Assembly (NCBI GenBank): GCA_033961575.1
Contig: CM066731.1
Location: 82,667,501 to 82,731,500, forward strand
Length of the DNA: 64,000 nt
Origin: Aselliscus stoliczkanus
Taxonomy: Eukaryota > Chordata > Mammalia > Chiroptera > Hipposideridae
Reading direction: 5' to 3'
This document shows, piece after piece, positions 23,470 through 35,517 of this stretch. Position 1 is the first letter of the stretch, and every line of letters begins with the position of its first letter. Made by a program: the position numbers and the translations under genes. Below the pieces are notes generated by a model. That model did no database searches and had not been told where the DNA came from. It worked only from the letters and a program-made list of their open reading frames with translations.

Positions 23470-24391
23470 TGCGGGGGACCAGCCTCCGCTGACCAGGGTT
23501 TCCCTCAGGTGGATACAGCATCAGCAGGGGAGGAAAATAAAAAAGGGAGACAGTGGAGACACCAGGGGAGTTAAAGAGAAAAAAGTGTCACACTTTATTG
23601 CAATAACATGTCCTTTTTATAGGGACTTTTGACCATTATCCAATCACAAGTTTAAGTTCCACATAGTTTTGATGTATTTTTCTCTTAAGACTTTTAGTCC
23701 TTATAATTGTTCTCCCCAGGGCACACTGTGACCTTTTCTATGTTTAAGGATAATCTCATCTATGATAATCTCTTTATGACCCAAACTCAGTTTCTACATA
23801 TCACCTGAAGAATGGTTACCATGGCTACCTTGACTATCTAGTCCCAGATTCCAGCAGTAAGACTCAGAGGGCATATATTTGAGCTAAAGCTTCAGTATCT
23901 GTTGCTACAACAATGTACAAGGCAAAGAATCCAATTAAGGCTATAGATTAACATAGCTCATCGTCAGCAAGTTGTCCCTTATCGGAACTCTCATGGCCTG
24001 GAGACTTTTAGTCTCCAAGGAGACTTTTCACTGTGGTTATCTTAGGCAAACAAGCTTAACGGATTGATGTTATTATAAGTTACTCATAGCCAGGCTTTTT
24101 GGCTTATGTGGCCAGGGGTCTCTGTTTCCAAGGGGCTTGAGTCCCCTATTTCTTAGTCCTGGGGTCCCCACGGAACTACCACCTGGCTTAGGTTGTCTCC
24201 CCTCTTTTTTAAGAGATCTTACCCGTCGTTGGCTGCTTAGTTATCTCATTGGGGTACCACAGGAACTTGCCATAAATACAGTGAAAGTACTGTCTCCTAT
24301 AGGATCTGATGTAGAGAAAAGGCACATGGGTTCACAGGAGCGGAGACTATAACCGACCATGAAACCTTGTCATTATATTGGGGTGCTGACA
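23470..24391 (-). mobile_element. Solo LTR, ERV2 (betaretrovirus-like), minus orientation
   Basis: The element begins TG at 23470 and ends CA at 24391, and GTGTGG flanks it directly on both sides (23464-23469 and 24392-24397), a 6-bp duplication typical of ERV2/class II elements. On the minus strand a TATAAAAAGG box (plus 23612-23621) is followed within about 15 bases by AATAAAG (plus 23593-23599), the compact U3/R layout with a short R seen in betaretroviral LTRs. No internal gag, pol or env is present, so it is a solo LTR. Class assignment is by architecture only. Confidence 0.6.
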
Positions 24392-24604
24392 GTGTGGGGC
24401 GTGGAGAGAGTCTGTTGAGGCTGCTCCAGGGCAGGAGTGTCACAGCCTGGCTCAACAGAGGTGGGGTGAATGGCCTCAAAGTTAGGTGCAAACACATTGT
24501 GATTAGCACACATCCCTCCAGGTCTGAGGACGTGTTCCAACTTGTTCAATTCTGTTTCCTGGATCTTGCTTCAAAACCAGTTCCCAAGGGGAGGAAAAGG
24601 GGAG

Positions 24605-24801
24605 CAGAGTTTGCCACTCTAAAACATGATGGCTCCCACCATTTTGGCAAGTTACTCGGTGTTCCTGGGTCTCTCCCATGTATACAGGAGGCATACATGT
24701 TATTAAACTTTAGTTTGTTTTTCTCCTGCTAATCTGTCTCATGTTAATTTGATATTAGTTCAGCCAGAAGAAACTTGAAGGGTAAATTTCCTTCCCTGAC
24801 A
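24605..24801 (+). mobile_element. ERV1-like LTR fragment (R-U5 end)
   Basis: 'ACATGTTATTAAACTTTAGT' is followed by TTTCTCCTGCTAATCTGTCT, CAGCCAGAAGAA and a CCCTGACA end, the well-known 3' part of several mammalian ERV1 LTRs. The U3 portion is short or diverged. Confidence 0.6.
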
Positions 24802-25010
24802 GAGGTGAGGAAAGGGAAGTGACACTCGTTGAAGTCCCACCTTGAGGCAAGCATTATGCCATTGTTGACATCATCTCCTTTAAGTCCCACCTAGACCCTG
24901 TCAGGTGAATGGGATCAAGCCAATTTTTCAGATGAGGAAAGTTCTTGCTTCCCATCATGCAATGAGGAAATGGCAGAATTGGGATTCCTTCCAGTTAGGT
25001 CCTTCTGACT
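24802..25010 (-). repeat. MIR fragment, minus orientation
   Basis: 'TTTTTCAGATGAGGAAAG' and the preceding 'CATCTCCTTTAAGTCCCACC' fit MIR in reverse. Confidence 0.6.
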
Positions 25011-25640
25011 CCCGGATCTTTCCACTACCTGTGCTTCACTAGGTGGAGGGCTCCTGTGGGCAGAGGCTGACACTTTCGGTGACACCCTTCCCCCCACCAC
25101 TGTCCCATTAGTGCTGAGGACTGGAGTTGGGTCTGTGCGAGGGTAGAGCAGGAGCAGTCTGTGTATGTGACCAGATGAACCTGGGGGCCTTTTTCCCAAA
25201 CGCTTCTCTCAATGCGCCCCTACCCTGCCTAGGTGAGATCCCTCCAACTATCCGCAGCATCCACGGGTTTATCTACCTGATATTTTCATAGCCTGGCAGA
25301 GGGTCTGTGGACTGTCAGGTAGGTCTTCAAAAGTCTGGTTCTATCTTCTGGAGTGCTGCCTGATTTCAATGACACACGCTTAAGTGGGCCATCATCCTCA
25401 GAGCCACCTTCAGTAGTGTGCTGGTTGCTGGCAGCATGTGAGAAGCCAGGGCCTTGCAAGAATAGATAAGGCAGATCAAGGTCAGGAGACCAGCTATATG
25501 TGCCAAGGCCCACAGGGCTACAGTCAGCCAGGCGTGAGGCCTCCAGTGGGGAGGGGAGGCCAGGGCTTGGTCTCTGGAGGCCACTGTTGGAAAAGACAAA
25601 AGCACTGACCTGGGTTCAAAGATGGTGTCCCCACTGAACT
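25011..25640. other. Non-coding interval, nothing recognisable
   Basis: No supported gene or repeat. Confidence 0.35.
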
Positions 25641-25725
25641 TTAGTTTCCTCAGGTGAGTGTGAGAATTAAGTGTGAAGTTACCAGGAAAGTGCTGGGCAC
25701 TTAGTAAGTGTCCATTAAAGGGCAG
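25641..25725 (+). repeat. MIR fragment
   Basis: 'TTTAGTTTCCTCAGGTGAGT' followed by GTGAGAATTAAGTG and 'GTGCTGGGCACTTAGTAAG' is the MIR core to 3' end. Confidence 0.7.
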
Positions 25726-26324
25726 TCAGCTAATCTGAGAGGAAAGGAAATTGTGTTGAGGGAGACGAGGGAAAACACTGAAAAAGCTGGCTCCTCAGAA
25801 ATACACCTCCACACAGGCCCTTCTCCTAATACTTGGAAGATTTTCTTCCTCATCCTGTGTCCTGATTTAAATAAACTCTCTGAGAGGCCCCAGAAACAAG
25901 GCCTCCTCTGGCCTCCCCTTGCTCCATGGCCAAGAACCCCTGATGGGCAGTGATGCAGCCGCCCCTCCTCTCCCTCCTTCCCTGTCCCAGTGGTCAGCCT
26001 GTGCTGTGGGCACCGTGGTGTGGGAATCAGGAGACCTGGCCATGCCCTACCTCAGGCTGACCATAGAATCTCTTCTTGCTGGGCTTCTGCTCCTACCAGC
26101 TCAAGGTGTCTGAGACCGTAGTGTTTCAAAGTTCCCCCACTGCTTTGAGATCACTGGGAACAGGCCCTCCTCTGTGCAACGTTTGGGGAGCCCTGAAGGG
26201 TGCAGCAGATGGGGCTGGGGAGGGAGGGGGCAGATGAAGAGAGGCCTGGTTTGCCTTTGGGTGAGAAACGAGGCTTTATCTGCTGGCAATGCAGGCCCAG
26301 AAAAATTTTAAGAGGCAGGAGTAT

Positions 26325-26660
26325 GTGTGATAGTAATAGCTAACACTTTTTTTTTTTTTAAGAGACCAGTGTCACTGGCCCTCATATGTGGGATCCGAAC
26401 CAGGGCCGCTGGCATCCCAAGCCAGCGCTTAACCACCGTGTCACTTGGCCGGCCCAATAGCTAACACTTTTTGAGGGCTTGCTACATACCAGGCATTGTT
26501 CTAAGGAATTTAACTATATTAATTCATTTAATCCTCATAGTACATTTTCTTCTATTTTCAAAGAAGGAAACTGAGGTACAGGGAAGTTCTCACCTCCTCG
26601 ATGTGACATAGCTCAGAAAGTGGTATAGTGAGTTGAACCCCACAGGTCAGTTTCAGTGGC
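26325..26660 (-). repeat. MIR, minus orientation, split by a short SINE
   Basis: 'AATAGCTAACACTTTTTGAG' to 'AATCCTCATAGTACATTTTC' and 'AAGAAGGAAACTGAGG' form a reverse MIR. The short SINE at 26351-26455 sits inside it and has duplicated AATAGCTAACACTTTT. Confidence 0.8.
26351..26455 (-). mobile_element. Short SINE, minus, in a MIR
   Basis: Poly-T, then CACTGGCCCTCATATGTGGG, GATCCGAACCAGGGCCGCTG and 'GCCAGCGCTTAACCACCGTG' up to GGCCGGCCC. Perfect 16-bp target duplication. Young appearance. Confidence 0.94.
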
Positions 26661-26742
26661 CACCCCTATCTGGTGACTGGATGTTCTGAAGAGCCTCTCT
26701 TCTGACAGCTGTGGGGAACGTGAATCAAAAAAGGAAGATAGG

Positions 26743-26919
26743 TCAGCTCTGTTGGTTAGAGTGTGGTGTTGATAAAACCAATGTTACCAGCTTGATCCCC
26801 ACATGGGCCACTGTGAGCTGTGCCTTCCCTAAAAGAGTCAACTATGCCATTGTAGCATGAAAGCAATGTGTAACCAGTGACCATGGTTGTCCCCCAATAA
26901 AATTAAAAAAAAATAAAAT
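26743..26919 (+). mobile_element. VES-like tRNA-derived SINE (type C)
   Basis: Contains 'CTGTTGGTTAGAGTGTGGTG', TTGATAAAACCAATGTTACC and TTGATCCCCACATGG, which resemble a tRNA A box, anticodon region and B box as in the bat VES family. It ends CCCCCAATAAAATTAAAA with an A-rich tail. AAAGGAAGATAGG flanks it at 26730-26742 and 26920-26932. Confidence 0.85.
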
Positions 26920-27189
26920 AAAGGAAGATAGGAGGCTGGGGTGTGCTGTGTTTTGAAGTCTACTTAGGGCACACAGTAAATCTGTAAGTCTTGTGAGTTG
27001 GGAGGCCCTAGCTTGGGTGCAGGGACTGTACATTAAATTAAAGTTCAAAGCAATTGGCTGCAGCAGGCCTCTGGCCTGGGGCTGAAAAGGCTTCAGAAAG
27101 GCAGAGTAGCCAAGGTCAAATCTCTTGCCTGCCCAGGAAGCTAAGTGACTCCAGGACCTGTGGCCCACTTACTGACACACTTCAAAAGA

Positions 27190-27275
27190 AGGCTTCTGAA
27201 GTTACAAGGACCGAGGTTTGAATCCTGAGCCTCAATTTCCTTATCTGTGAATGGGGATGAGTAAGCTAAGAGCAG
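27190..27275 (+). repeat. MIR fragment
   Basis: 'GGTTTGAATCCTGAGCCTCA' followed by ATTTCCTTATCTGTGAATGG, an abbreviated MIR. Confidence 0.55.
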
Positions 27276-28549
27276 GAGGAGTAAGCTAAGAGTAGATGGT
27301 ACAATTGGGTCTCGGACACATGTTAATCCCACTTACACTCCTTCGCTCAGCTCCTCCGGTGCCACAATCAATCCCAGCCCATGGATTTCAGAAGCCTGAG
27401 TGGATGGAAGGAGACTGCCCCTTGGCCCTAGCCCTGGCTAGAGAGCCCGATTTGGGGGGCTGCAAGGCCCAGTCTTCCCTCAGCTCTCCCTCACAGTCTT
27501 CCTTGGAGTTCCAGAAATCCTCATGCTCCCAGAGTGGGAAGGGGGGATGGGGTCCCTCTTCTCCCCTTTCTGCTCCAGGCCCATCTGGCTACTCTGACTC
27601 TGGAAGCTGCTGTGTGAGGCCTGGAGCCTCTAGGCATGTTCTCAGTCCTGCTGAACACACAGGCACACAGGCTCCCCTGGGTTCTGGTTCCAGCTCTGCT
27701 GCAGACACTGTGACCTTGGCTGAGAGCCTTCCCCTCCCTCCCTGGGCCTCTGTTTCCTCAGATGTAAAATGATGAGGGGTTTCATGTGCCCTAGGAGCCT
27801 GAGGTCCCTGCAGGTGCCTTTGAGGAATGAGGGCCTAGACCAAGGGTGGAACTCCAAGGCCTGCCCTGCCCTTACCTAGAGCAGGGGGCCTCTTACCTGT
27901 CTATAGGGGAGATCAGGTGAACAGCCCTGAGCAAAATATCCTGAAAAGTACTCTCCAAATCTAATTTAGGGTGCTGAGTTATTTAGGGTGCTGAGTAGTA
28001 GGGGAAGATTGGAGTTGCCAAGCCCTTGCCTTCCTCGGGGAATGGGAACTTCTGGCGGTTCATCCAAAGGCTGTGGGCAGTAGCTCCTAAGCGGGGTTTA
28101 GGGGCAGCTGGTATGTGAGGAGGTGGAGGGGAGTTACAGGCCCAAGGGAGATGGTTTCCCACTGGGAGGGGAGGTAGGGGCTCTGGTTGTCCTCTTGACA
28201 CAAAGCCCAGGGGACCACATTTCTGTTGATGCCCTTTCCTGGATGCAGAGATGCCTGAAGGAAATAATTGGCTACAAGACCCAGGAATACAGTGTCCATG
28301 CAAATTTATGCAAATGAAGCTGGCCATAGGCTAGATGCCCTAGGATGGCAGCTGGTGGGGATAGAGTGCCCCCTCTCCCTTTCACTTCTGCCTTTGCCTT
28401 ATGCCTCCTCCACCTCCAAGGACTTCATAAGGAGAGGCCTGTTGCTGTCTTCCCTCTGCACCATCCTGCTCACAGGCTTAAGCAGGAGACAAGCAACTAT
28501 GGAGGGCCTATTGCAGGTTGGTCCCATTTGATAAAAGTGAACTGGCATC
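27276..28549. other. Non-coding interval, nothing recognisable except a small MIR core
   Basis: A MIR-like 'CCTCTGTTTCCTCAGATGTA' sits near 27750. Open frames overlap on both strands without recognisable domains. Confidence 0.35.
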
Positions 28550-28966
28550 GGGCTGGCCAGTCAAGAGTTGCCTTGGGAGTGTGAGCTCTGAACAGCAGGG
28601 CCCCAGTTCGGATCCCACATGAGGGCCAGTGATGCTGCACCCTCTATAGCTAAGATGGTGAACAACAGCTCAACCTGGAGCTGGGCTGCCATGAGTCGCC
28701 GGTGATGGTGTGGGCTGCAGTGGGCTGCCTTGAGCTACTGTGAGTGGTTGGCAGCCAGCGTGAGCTGCCTGCCGATGGCTGGCGACTGACTGGCCTCAGT
28801 CGGGGAAGAGCGCAATGATCACAATACCAACATGGGTCAGTGAAGCAACGTCCGCCACAACTAGACTAAAGAGCAAAAGGACAGCAAATTGTCTGTTCCC
28901 CTTTCCTGATTCCCCAACGCTGTTCCCTCCCCCAATTGCCCAATGAAAACTTTAAAAAAAAATTTA
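28550..28966 (+). mobile_element. SINE type A long form with 17-bp target duplication
   Basis: GGGCTGGCCAGTCAAGAG head (shortened by a few bases), body, C-rich tail and CCAATGAAAACTTTAAAA. AAAAGTGAACTGGCATC occurs on both sides. The AATAAA is mutated to AATGAA. Confidence 0.94.
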
Positions 28967-28983
28967 AAAAGTGAACTGGCATC

Positions 28984-30235
28984 TTAAGATGCTTAACCAT
29001 AGAGCTGGGAGGATTATGGGTGGAGCTGGGCCCCTTGTTAACTCTCTAGTCCTGACTTCTATTCAATTTTGTGGTAACTTCCTGGGGAGGGATGCTAATA
29101 AATAGGCCGTCCTGGAATTGGGGCCTTTTAAGCATGGGCAGCCAGTTAGAATGCCAGTCGACAGGTGTGCATTGACACACTCCTGGGGTGACCTTGTCTC
29201 TTTTTTAATTTTCCCAAATAAGCCGTTCTTTTGGTGGATTTTCTGGAGAGTTTTTTTTTGGCCAGTCAACACACCCTATAGGAAGGCACTAGGGGCACCA
29301 AGGGGACACCAGAAAGAAAGAGTCCAGACACAGACCCTCTGTTTCAAAACAACATCCTCATTCCATAGAAAACGACAGTGAGACTTGGAGAGGTGCGGTC
29401 CATTTCCCAACACACAGCTGGAAGTGACAGAACTGGAAGTCAGTCCACAGCTGCTGGTTTCTGATTCCATGCTCCTGTGCCATGACCACCGTCTACTGCT
29501 CTGCTACCTAACTAACCACCATGCCATGTGTATACATGGGGGCATGCAGCTGCTTAAAGCTTCCAGACCCCTGCAGTGGGACTCAGGCCCACTAACATGG
29601 TAGCCCTGGGCCATCTCTCCATTCCCAGACCCAGAACCCAGCACTTGGAGGAGCTTGGTACAAGTTTTCATGAACACAGGACAGCACCTCTTTAAGGTAG
29701 GTGCTTAAAGTCTATTTCAGCTACTGGGGATATTTGTTGCTCTTCCCCTAAGTCGGCCTTGTCTAGGCCAGACCACACTCTGTGGGTAGCTGGGGGTAGG
29801 AATTTCTGGTTCTAGGAAATGAATGTTCTATTAGCCAGTCATGAGGAAAGACATTAATTCTGGGATGGGATGTTAGGGGGCCTTAGAATTAGGCAAAGAG
29901 GTCCCCTCAGGGCCTGACTGCTCAGGGGTAAGAGTTCTTGCTGGTGGGGGCTGAATTGCAACTTCCTGCCTCCTTCTTCTCCTCCTTCCCTCCCACCCAA
30001 TCCACCCTCTACTTCCATGGAATTACAGGGGCACAGGCAAGAAATGAGTGGAGTTGTAAGGTCAGGCTGAGGGCCGTGTAAGCTAAGAGTGCTGGGACTT
30101 GGGTTAACTACAAGCTTTGAGGGATATTTTACTCTGAGTCATAGTTGGACCGGCACATGCAGTGAGCAATCAGAGATCCCATTCCCTCTCCAAAACAAGT
30201 GGGGCATCCATGGTCCCCAGTAGAGAGAGCTGTCC
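28984..30235. other. Non-coding interval, nothing recognisable
   Basis: No supported gene. A plus-strand TTTTTT run near 29250 and short open frames only. Confidence 0.35.
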
Positions 30236-30239
30236 ACAT

Positions 30240-30795
30240 AGAAACATCGAAACCTATAAAGAAGTTTAATGAATTTATCTGAGCCAAACTGAGAACAGTT
30301 ACTGGGCTTATATTTATACATTAGAATCAAAGGAGAAAATGTAAGAAGGGTTGCATGAAATTCATTGGTGGTAGATTAAGGAGTTGGGAGAATGCATGCA
30401 AAGCGGGGAAATTTCTGGGATTGGATAAAATAAAATGGAGAGATACATACTTCTTTTACATTGGTGGGTACATGGAAACATTTTAGAGCCCCTAGAGATG
30501 GTATTCTGGGGGCAAGATAATAATGAGGGGTTCTGTATTCTGTATTGGTATGGGAGAGTTGTGCCCTGACGGGTCTGGATAAAGGAATCACTCTGACATT
30601 CCAAGTATATGTTATCTTAGATGCAGAAAGACAATAGACAGGCTCACTTAAAGTTGAGACTGACCTTCGTCAAGGAAGCTATAAGCCAAGGATATGACTA
30701 CTGGCCATGACCCGCTTTTAGTTTTAGGGCCTGTCATGCTGGCCTCCCCTGAGCTTGTCAGGTTTAGTATGTGGCCCCTGTTCCGTCCACAGAGC
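30240..30795 (-). mobile_element. LTR-like repeat, family Y copy 2, minus orientation
   Basis: Colinear with 20150-20885, including 'AATGAATTTATCTGAGCC', 'GGGATTGGATAAAA', 'GACATTCCAAGTATATGTTA', 'CAATAGACAGGCTCACTTA' and an end 'GGTTTAGTATGTGGCCCCTG'. It has no SINE insertion, so it shows the undisturbed sequence. Confidence 0.6.
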
Positions 30796-32245
30796 TATGC
30801 CCACACTAGTGGGCATGTGGCTATCTCATGTGGTTATGGGTAATGTGGTGGCCAGACCAGGGGCTGGAGGCAGGGCCTCACTTGAGAGCTCCTGGAGAGA
30901 GTCTTCTGGGAAATATTCAGAAACAATGGTGGTAGAAATGGGGCAGGCGTACACTGAGAGGCTATAACTTTGTGGGTACATGGCAGTAGGGGCTTGTGCT
31001 ATAATGATTTCAGCCTAAAAAGCAAAGGCACTCTCATTTTGGGGTCACAGGCTTATGGGTTTAGAGAACCACATATCCCATCCCGGTCTCTGGCATGGTG
31101 TGGTGGTGGCGGAAGGAATGGCCAGAGCAGGCAGTGGCCGGAGAGTCTGGGTGGTGCTGGTGGCGGTGCAGGGTCTCCAGGCCCAGGAGCCAGTCCTTTT
31201 ACCCTCAACCTTGGAGTCCTGGGATTTCTTCCCAAGCAGCAATTATTGGCTCTCCAAGAGAAATCAGGCACAATTTTTCACCTCCCCAGGCTTATTGCAA
31301 AGAGACCAGGTACAATTCTGGGTAAAATACGATGCTAAACTCCATAGCACAGGCCCAAGTCCTTGGTAGAGGGCAAACGGGAGCTGATGGCAGTGTGGTG
31401 AGCCTGGCTGTCAGGGTAGCACCGGGCTTCTTGCCCAAGCCTGCAGAGGTGGGGGAGGCCTGAGCACTTAGGCCAGGGTGGAGGCCCAGTCCATTTCCCT
31501 GACCATTAGCGAGGCGAGCAGCTGCTGAAAAATTAACCGCAGGCCTGGGTAATGCACTTGGCACAGGAGCTGTGCCTCAGGTGCTCCAATGCGTGATGTG
31601 GGCTCAAGCGGTGGGAGGGAGTTGGGCAGGGTTGGCTGCCTGGCCTCTGGAAAAGGAGGGACATGGAAAGGCATGGAAAGGCCCCACACCACACAGCCTT
31701 CCTCAAGAGTGATTTGAGGTAGTGACTCTGTGATATGGGCCAAGCAAGTAGTCTCCCCTGCTCCCCCACCCCACTGGACAACTTTAAGTCTCCTCTTCCC
31801 TAGTTTCTTAGCCCCTGACTTTGACTACTCTTCTAATCAGTTTCTGAAACCTAGACTAGAGATTGCCCTAGACTGATCACAGAATATCTGTCACCCACCC
31901 CGGCTTTAGATTAACTATTTAAACCTGTGACTTCCCAACATTCCCCAAGCCATTCCAGACCTAACTCTTGGATAATCCCATCCCAGAGACTAAATAGGTT
32001 TTAACATTCCCCCAGGCCAGTGTACTTATTGATTGTAAACATTAAAGCCTAATGTTCTTTCCAAACCAGTAGCCACCCTGTATCTATAGCTTTGAACTCT
32101 GCTGTTCAAGAAATTTATTAATTAAAATCTATTTTTCCCCATTTAGGGGACTTGGGGATACAGAGGGCACCCCAGCAAGATTGCCAGTCACAACCAGAGA
32201 AGCCAACATGGTCTTCCAGGTGGATCTTGAGACCCCTTCCTCTCA
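30796..32245. other. Non-coding interval, nothing recognisable
   Basis: No supported gene. 31730-32150 is CT-rich and may belong to the LTR that follows. Confidence 0.35.
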
Positions 32246-32249
32246 TTTG

Positions 32250-33080
32250 AGATCAGATAGGGTGAGAATTCTGTGAATCCCCCAATAGGCAGGGATATCT
32301 CTATGTCCCTGCCCAGCAGGAAGCAGATACAGAAGAAAAGACCTCCTGTCCCTCAACTTCCTATAGAGATTTTATGGGGATCACATCCCTCAAAGGGAAA
32401 ACCAGGCAGGCAGTTATAGGCAGGCATTGGGTCTCTGCATTCCTGCACATCCCACAGAATACACTGCCCAAAAGACCTCCCCTCTTCACCCCAAACTTCC
32501 CCTTTTCATTGTAATCATCTACTCCTCCAGGGAAACAAATGGGTACAAAATACCTGACTGGATTAGACCAGTCACTCACACCTTCGCCTTCCCAGTAAAG
32601 ACCACAAGGACTTTCATTTCACCTGGGCCTCATTATACCATCATTATAATATCATACATATGCAGGAAATTCATTAATATCATTATAACAGATGGAATTC
32701 TGGGAAGGAACCTGTGCAGTCTAAAGAGATGAGGTAAAATAGCCTATTGTCAATCACAGGTGTTAATCAAGTGGTCCTTCTCCCAAAGAGGAACAGCCCA
32801 TTCTAGAGGGAAAAAAAAGATAAAAACTCCAAGTCCTGGGCAGTCAGGGTCTTTTTTTTGAGCCTTTTGAGCTTCCTTTGCTCAGCCCACTCCAAACTCT
32901 TTGGAGTATACTTTCTTTTCTAGTAATGGCCCTTGAGCTGTTCTCTACTGCGTGGCCCACTTCTGCTTCTTTGAAATGTTTATTTACTTCTAATAAACTA
33001 TCCACTGCTACAAACTTTACCTCTCTGGTCCGTGTCTCCAATCTGTGGCTTCACGAGACTATTATCCCGGGACACAAGAA
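32250..33080 (+). mobile_element. Probable ERV1-like solo LTR
   Basis: ATAAAAACTCC (TATA-like, near 32820) is followed about 170 bp later by AATAAA at 32992-32997, then a C/T-rich U5 with CTCTGGTCCGTGTCTCC and an end near CCCGGGACACA. The left boundary is uncertain and no target duplication was found. No internal genes. Confidence 0.5.
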
Positions 33081-33993
33081 ATATCCCACATCATTGTGCC
33101 ATTTTACATTTGATTATACTCCCTTTCATTCTTTTTTATTAAAGAAAAAGCTTGTTGAACCAACCTGCTAATAAACCTGTATAGTGACCTATGCAAACGC
33201 TGGCTGGGTCAGGATGTGTTGCCGCCAGCGTGTTGTGGTGGTGGTGGTGGTGGTGCGTGGCGGTCTTCGGGGATCCGTGAACTGGGGCCTGTGTGAGAGA
33301 CAGATGGAAGATTGTCCCAGCCATGCGCCCTTTTCGAGCGTGTCTCCTAGGGTGTGACTGGGGTTACTCAAGAAGGCAGGGTTCCCTAAAGGGCCTGGGA
33401 GCTTTGGGTTTAGCCACCCTCTTTGTTCCAGTTCCTTATCTGAGCACCAAGAAGGACATAGCTGATAGCATCTATGGGCCTTTCCGGCTTGGATATTCTG
33501 AGATTGTTCCAACTTGAACTCAACTTTCTGCCAAGTTAGAGGCCATAGTCATGGAGGGAAAGACCCACCAAAGGCTGAATGGGGGTAACAGTCCATGTAG
33601 GGGGTGTTGGGCAAAGAAAGGAGTATGGGGAAGAAGATGGGGGGCAGGAAGGTGTGAGGCTTGCTCTGGACACTGGGGGAAGCTTGGCAGGTGTGAAGCC
33701 TTGCTGCTAAGGTCAGGTCCCATGTTCCCTGCTATGTCCCTCTTTGTTGGGCCTTCAACCTTTCCTATGTTAGCATCCAGAATGCAGGGATGTAGAGGTC
33801 CAAGCCACAGTTACACAACCATTAGTGGTGGCCTGAGACTCAGACCAACTCACCCTGCCCTTCTCAGAGCTCTTCCCCACTTAGTGGGCCCATTCCATTT
33901 CCTTCATATTGGTACATGTGGATGTTTCTTTCATGAGGGGAATTATATTATTTTTAAAACACAGGTTACAATTTGAACCACTTGGGTGAGGAG

Positions 33994-34000
<7 letters not shown>
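33081..34000. other. Non-coding interval with a (GTG)n run
   Basis: A (GTG)n run lies at about 33235-33256. Nothing else recognisable. Confidence 0.4.

Positions 34001-34054
<54 letters not shown>
34001..34054 (+). repeat. (GA)n microsatellite
   Basis: 27 uninterrupted GA units. Confidence 0.98.
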
Positions 34055-34057
<3 letters not shown>

Positions 34058-34450
34058 GGAGAAGGGAAGGAAAGAGGAGAGAAGAAAGGAGGAGACTTCT
34101 TTGGGATACCACCTTTGAATACCCATTTTGCCATGAAAGGCAAACTGTCCTTTAATCCCTCACCCCACGCCCAGTACAGAGGGACCAGACACATGGGGAA
34201 GAAATTGTCCTGCATTTTAAATAACAGGAATCTGAATTTTGAGGCAACCTGGAAGAGAAGTTTGAGGAGCCAGAGTTCAAAGCCAAACAGAAAGATCTGG
34301 AAAGAAAGGGGTCCCTGAAACAGTTTGGGATATAGGTAGCACATTCTTTCTAGAAACCATGCTATGGACACTCTGCTAGCAGTTGTTTCCAGCCTGACAT
34401 GTCACTTGTGCTACGTTCCCAGACTTCAGCAAGCACTTGAGTTGACCACC
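34055..34450. other. Non-coding interval, nothing recognisable
   Basis: No supported gene or repeat seen. Confidence 0.35.
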
Positions 34451-35205
34451 TGTCTTGTGCTAAAGACAAGATTCAATGAAGTAAATTTGAAGATCTAATT
34501 GGCTTTATTAAGGATTCATGAATGGGACAGCATCCCTTCTAGCAACTAGAAGGATACCCTGAGGGATTGTACAAAGGGCAGGTTTTTATAGGGTGGGACT
34601 AAGAAGTTAAGAGTGGATTATTTTTCAGCAGGCCAAGTGGCTCAGTTGGTTAAGAGTTGACTTTGAGCATGTGTTCTGAGCAACAGAGCCTCCAGCTCGA
34701 TTCCCACATGGGCCAGTAAACGCTACACCCTAGCTGAGCTGCCAACTGGTGGCAGGATGGCTCAGCTGGTGTAACAACAAGATTGCCTGTTGGATGGTGG
34801 CTACGCCCACCCGCAACTAAAGATTGAACTCAGCACCTTGAGCTTAGAGTCCACGAGCTGCTGACGGGAAGCCAGATGGCGACTGGCGTCCTCCACAAAG
34901 AAGATTGAAGAACAACCACTTGGCTGGTCCCCTCCCCAATTCCCTAGCACTGTTCCCCTCCCCTAATTCCCCAATAAAATCTTCGGAAAAAAACAAAAAA
35001 AGAGTGGATTATTTGAGTCAAGGATGCCTTCCCTTCTGGGAAGGCAGGAGGTCTTATCAGGCAGATTACCTCATTAAGGAATTCCAGACTGATTTGGTTT
35101 AAAATTCAATGGCAATTAGTTTAGGTTCTAAGTTTTGGTTTGCTGATGGTGACTTAGCAAAAATGACTCCATTTTGGTCTGTTCCTTTTTTTTTTTTAAC
35201 ACTTG
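34451..35205 (-). mobile_element. Probable ERV1-like LTR, minus orientation, split by a SINE
   Basis: On the minus strand, ACCCTATAAAAACCTGCC (TATA box; plus near 34580-34597) is followed by AATAAAGCCAATTAGATC (poly(A) signal; plus near 34493-34510) and a U5 ending at GACAAGACA-like sequence. U3 includes ACCAAAATGGAGTCATTTTT. The type B SINE at 34626-34998 interrupts U3. Outer boundaries are approximate. Confidence 0.5.
34626..34998 (+). mobile_element. SINE type B (second tRNA head, same tail)
   Basis: Head GGCCAAGTGGCTCAGTTGG, CTCGATTCCCACATGGGCC, then a second tRNA-like stretch GGATGGCTCAGCTGGTGTAA, so it looks dimeric. The tail 'CCCCTAATTCCCCAATAAAA' TCTT is shared with type A. AGAGTGGATTATTT flanks both ends. 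Confidence 0.9.
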
Positions 35206-35517
35206 TAGTTAGGATGCTTCAGGAGTCAAGGAAAAGGTCATGTTTGTGTCAGGGGCCTGGGGACATGGAGACTAAACCATGTAAACCCTAGTAACAGTGG
35301 GGGAGCAGGCTGCTGTATGGACCAACCAGGAAAACATGAACTCCTGAACATCCAAGAAGCTCTGGTACGGGAACATTTGGGTGGCCCACCACTGGGTGTC
35401 GTGGCTGTCTCCAGCCAGGCTTGCAGGAGGGGTCATGTCTCCCACTACCCTTGAAATATTGTGATTTATAAGAAATATATATTTGGTCATTCAGATGATA
35501 TAATATTTTTCTCATAT
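35206..35517. other. Non-coding interval
   Basis: No supported feature between the LTR and the mariner element. Confidence 0.35.

Noticed and set aside
33999..34155. Arg/Glu repeat proteins and Leu/Ser repeat proteins across the (GA)n tract
   Set aside because: They are translations of a dinucleotide microsatellite in different frames.
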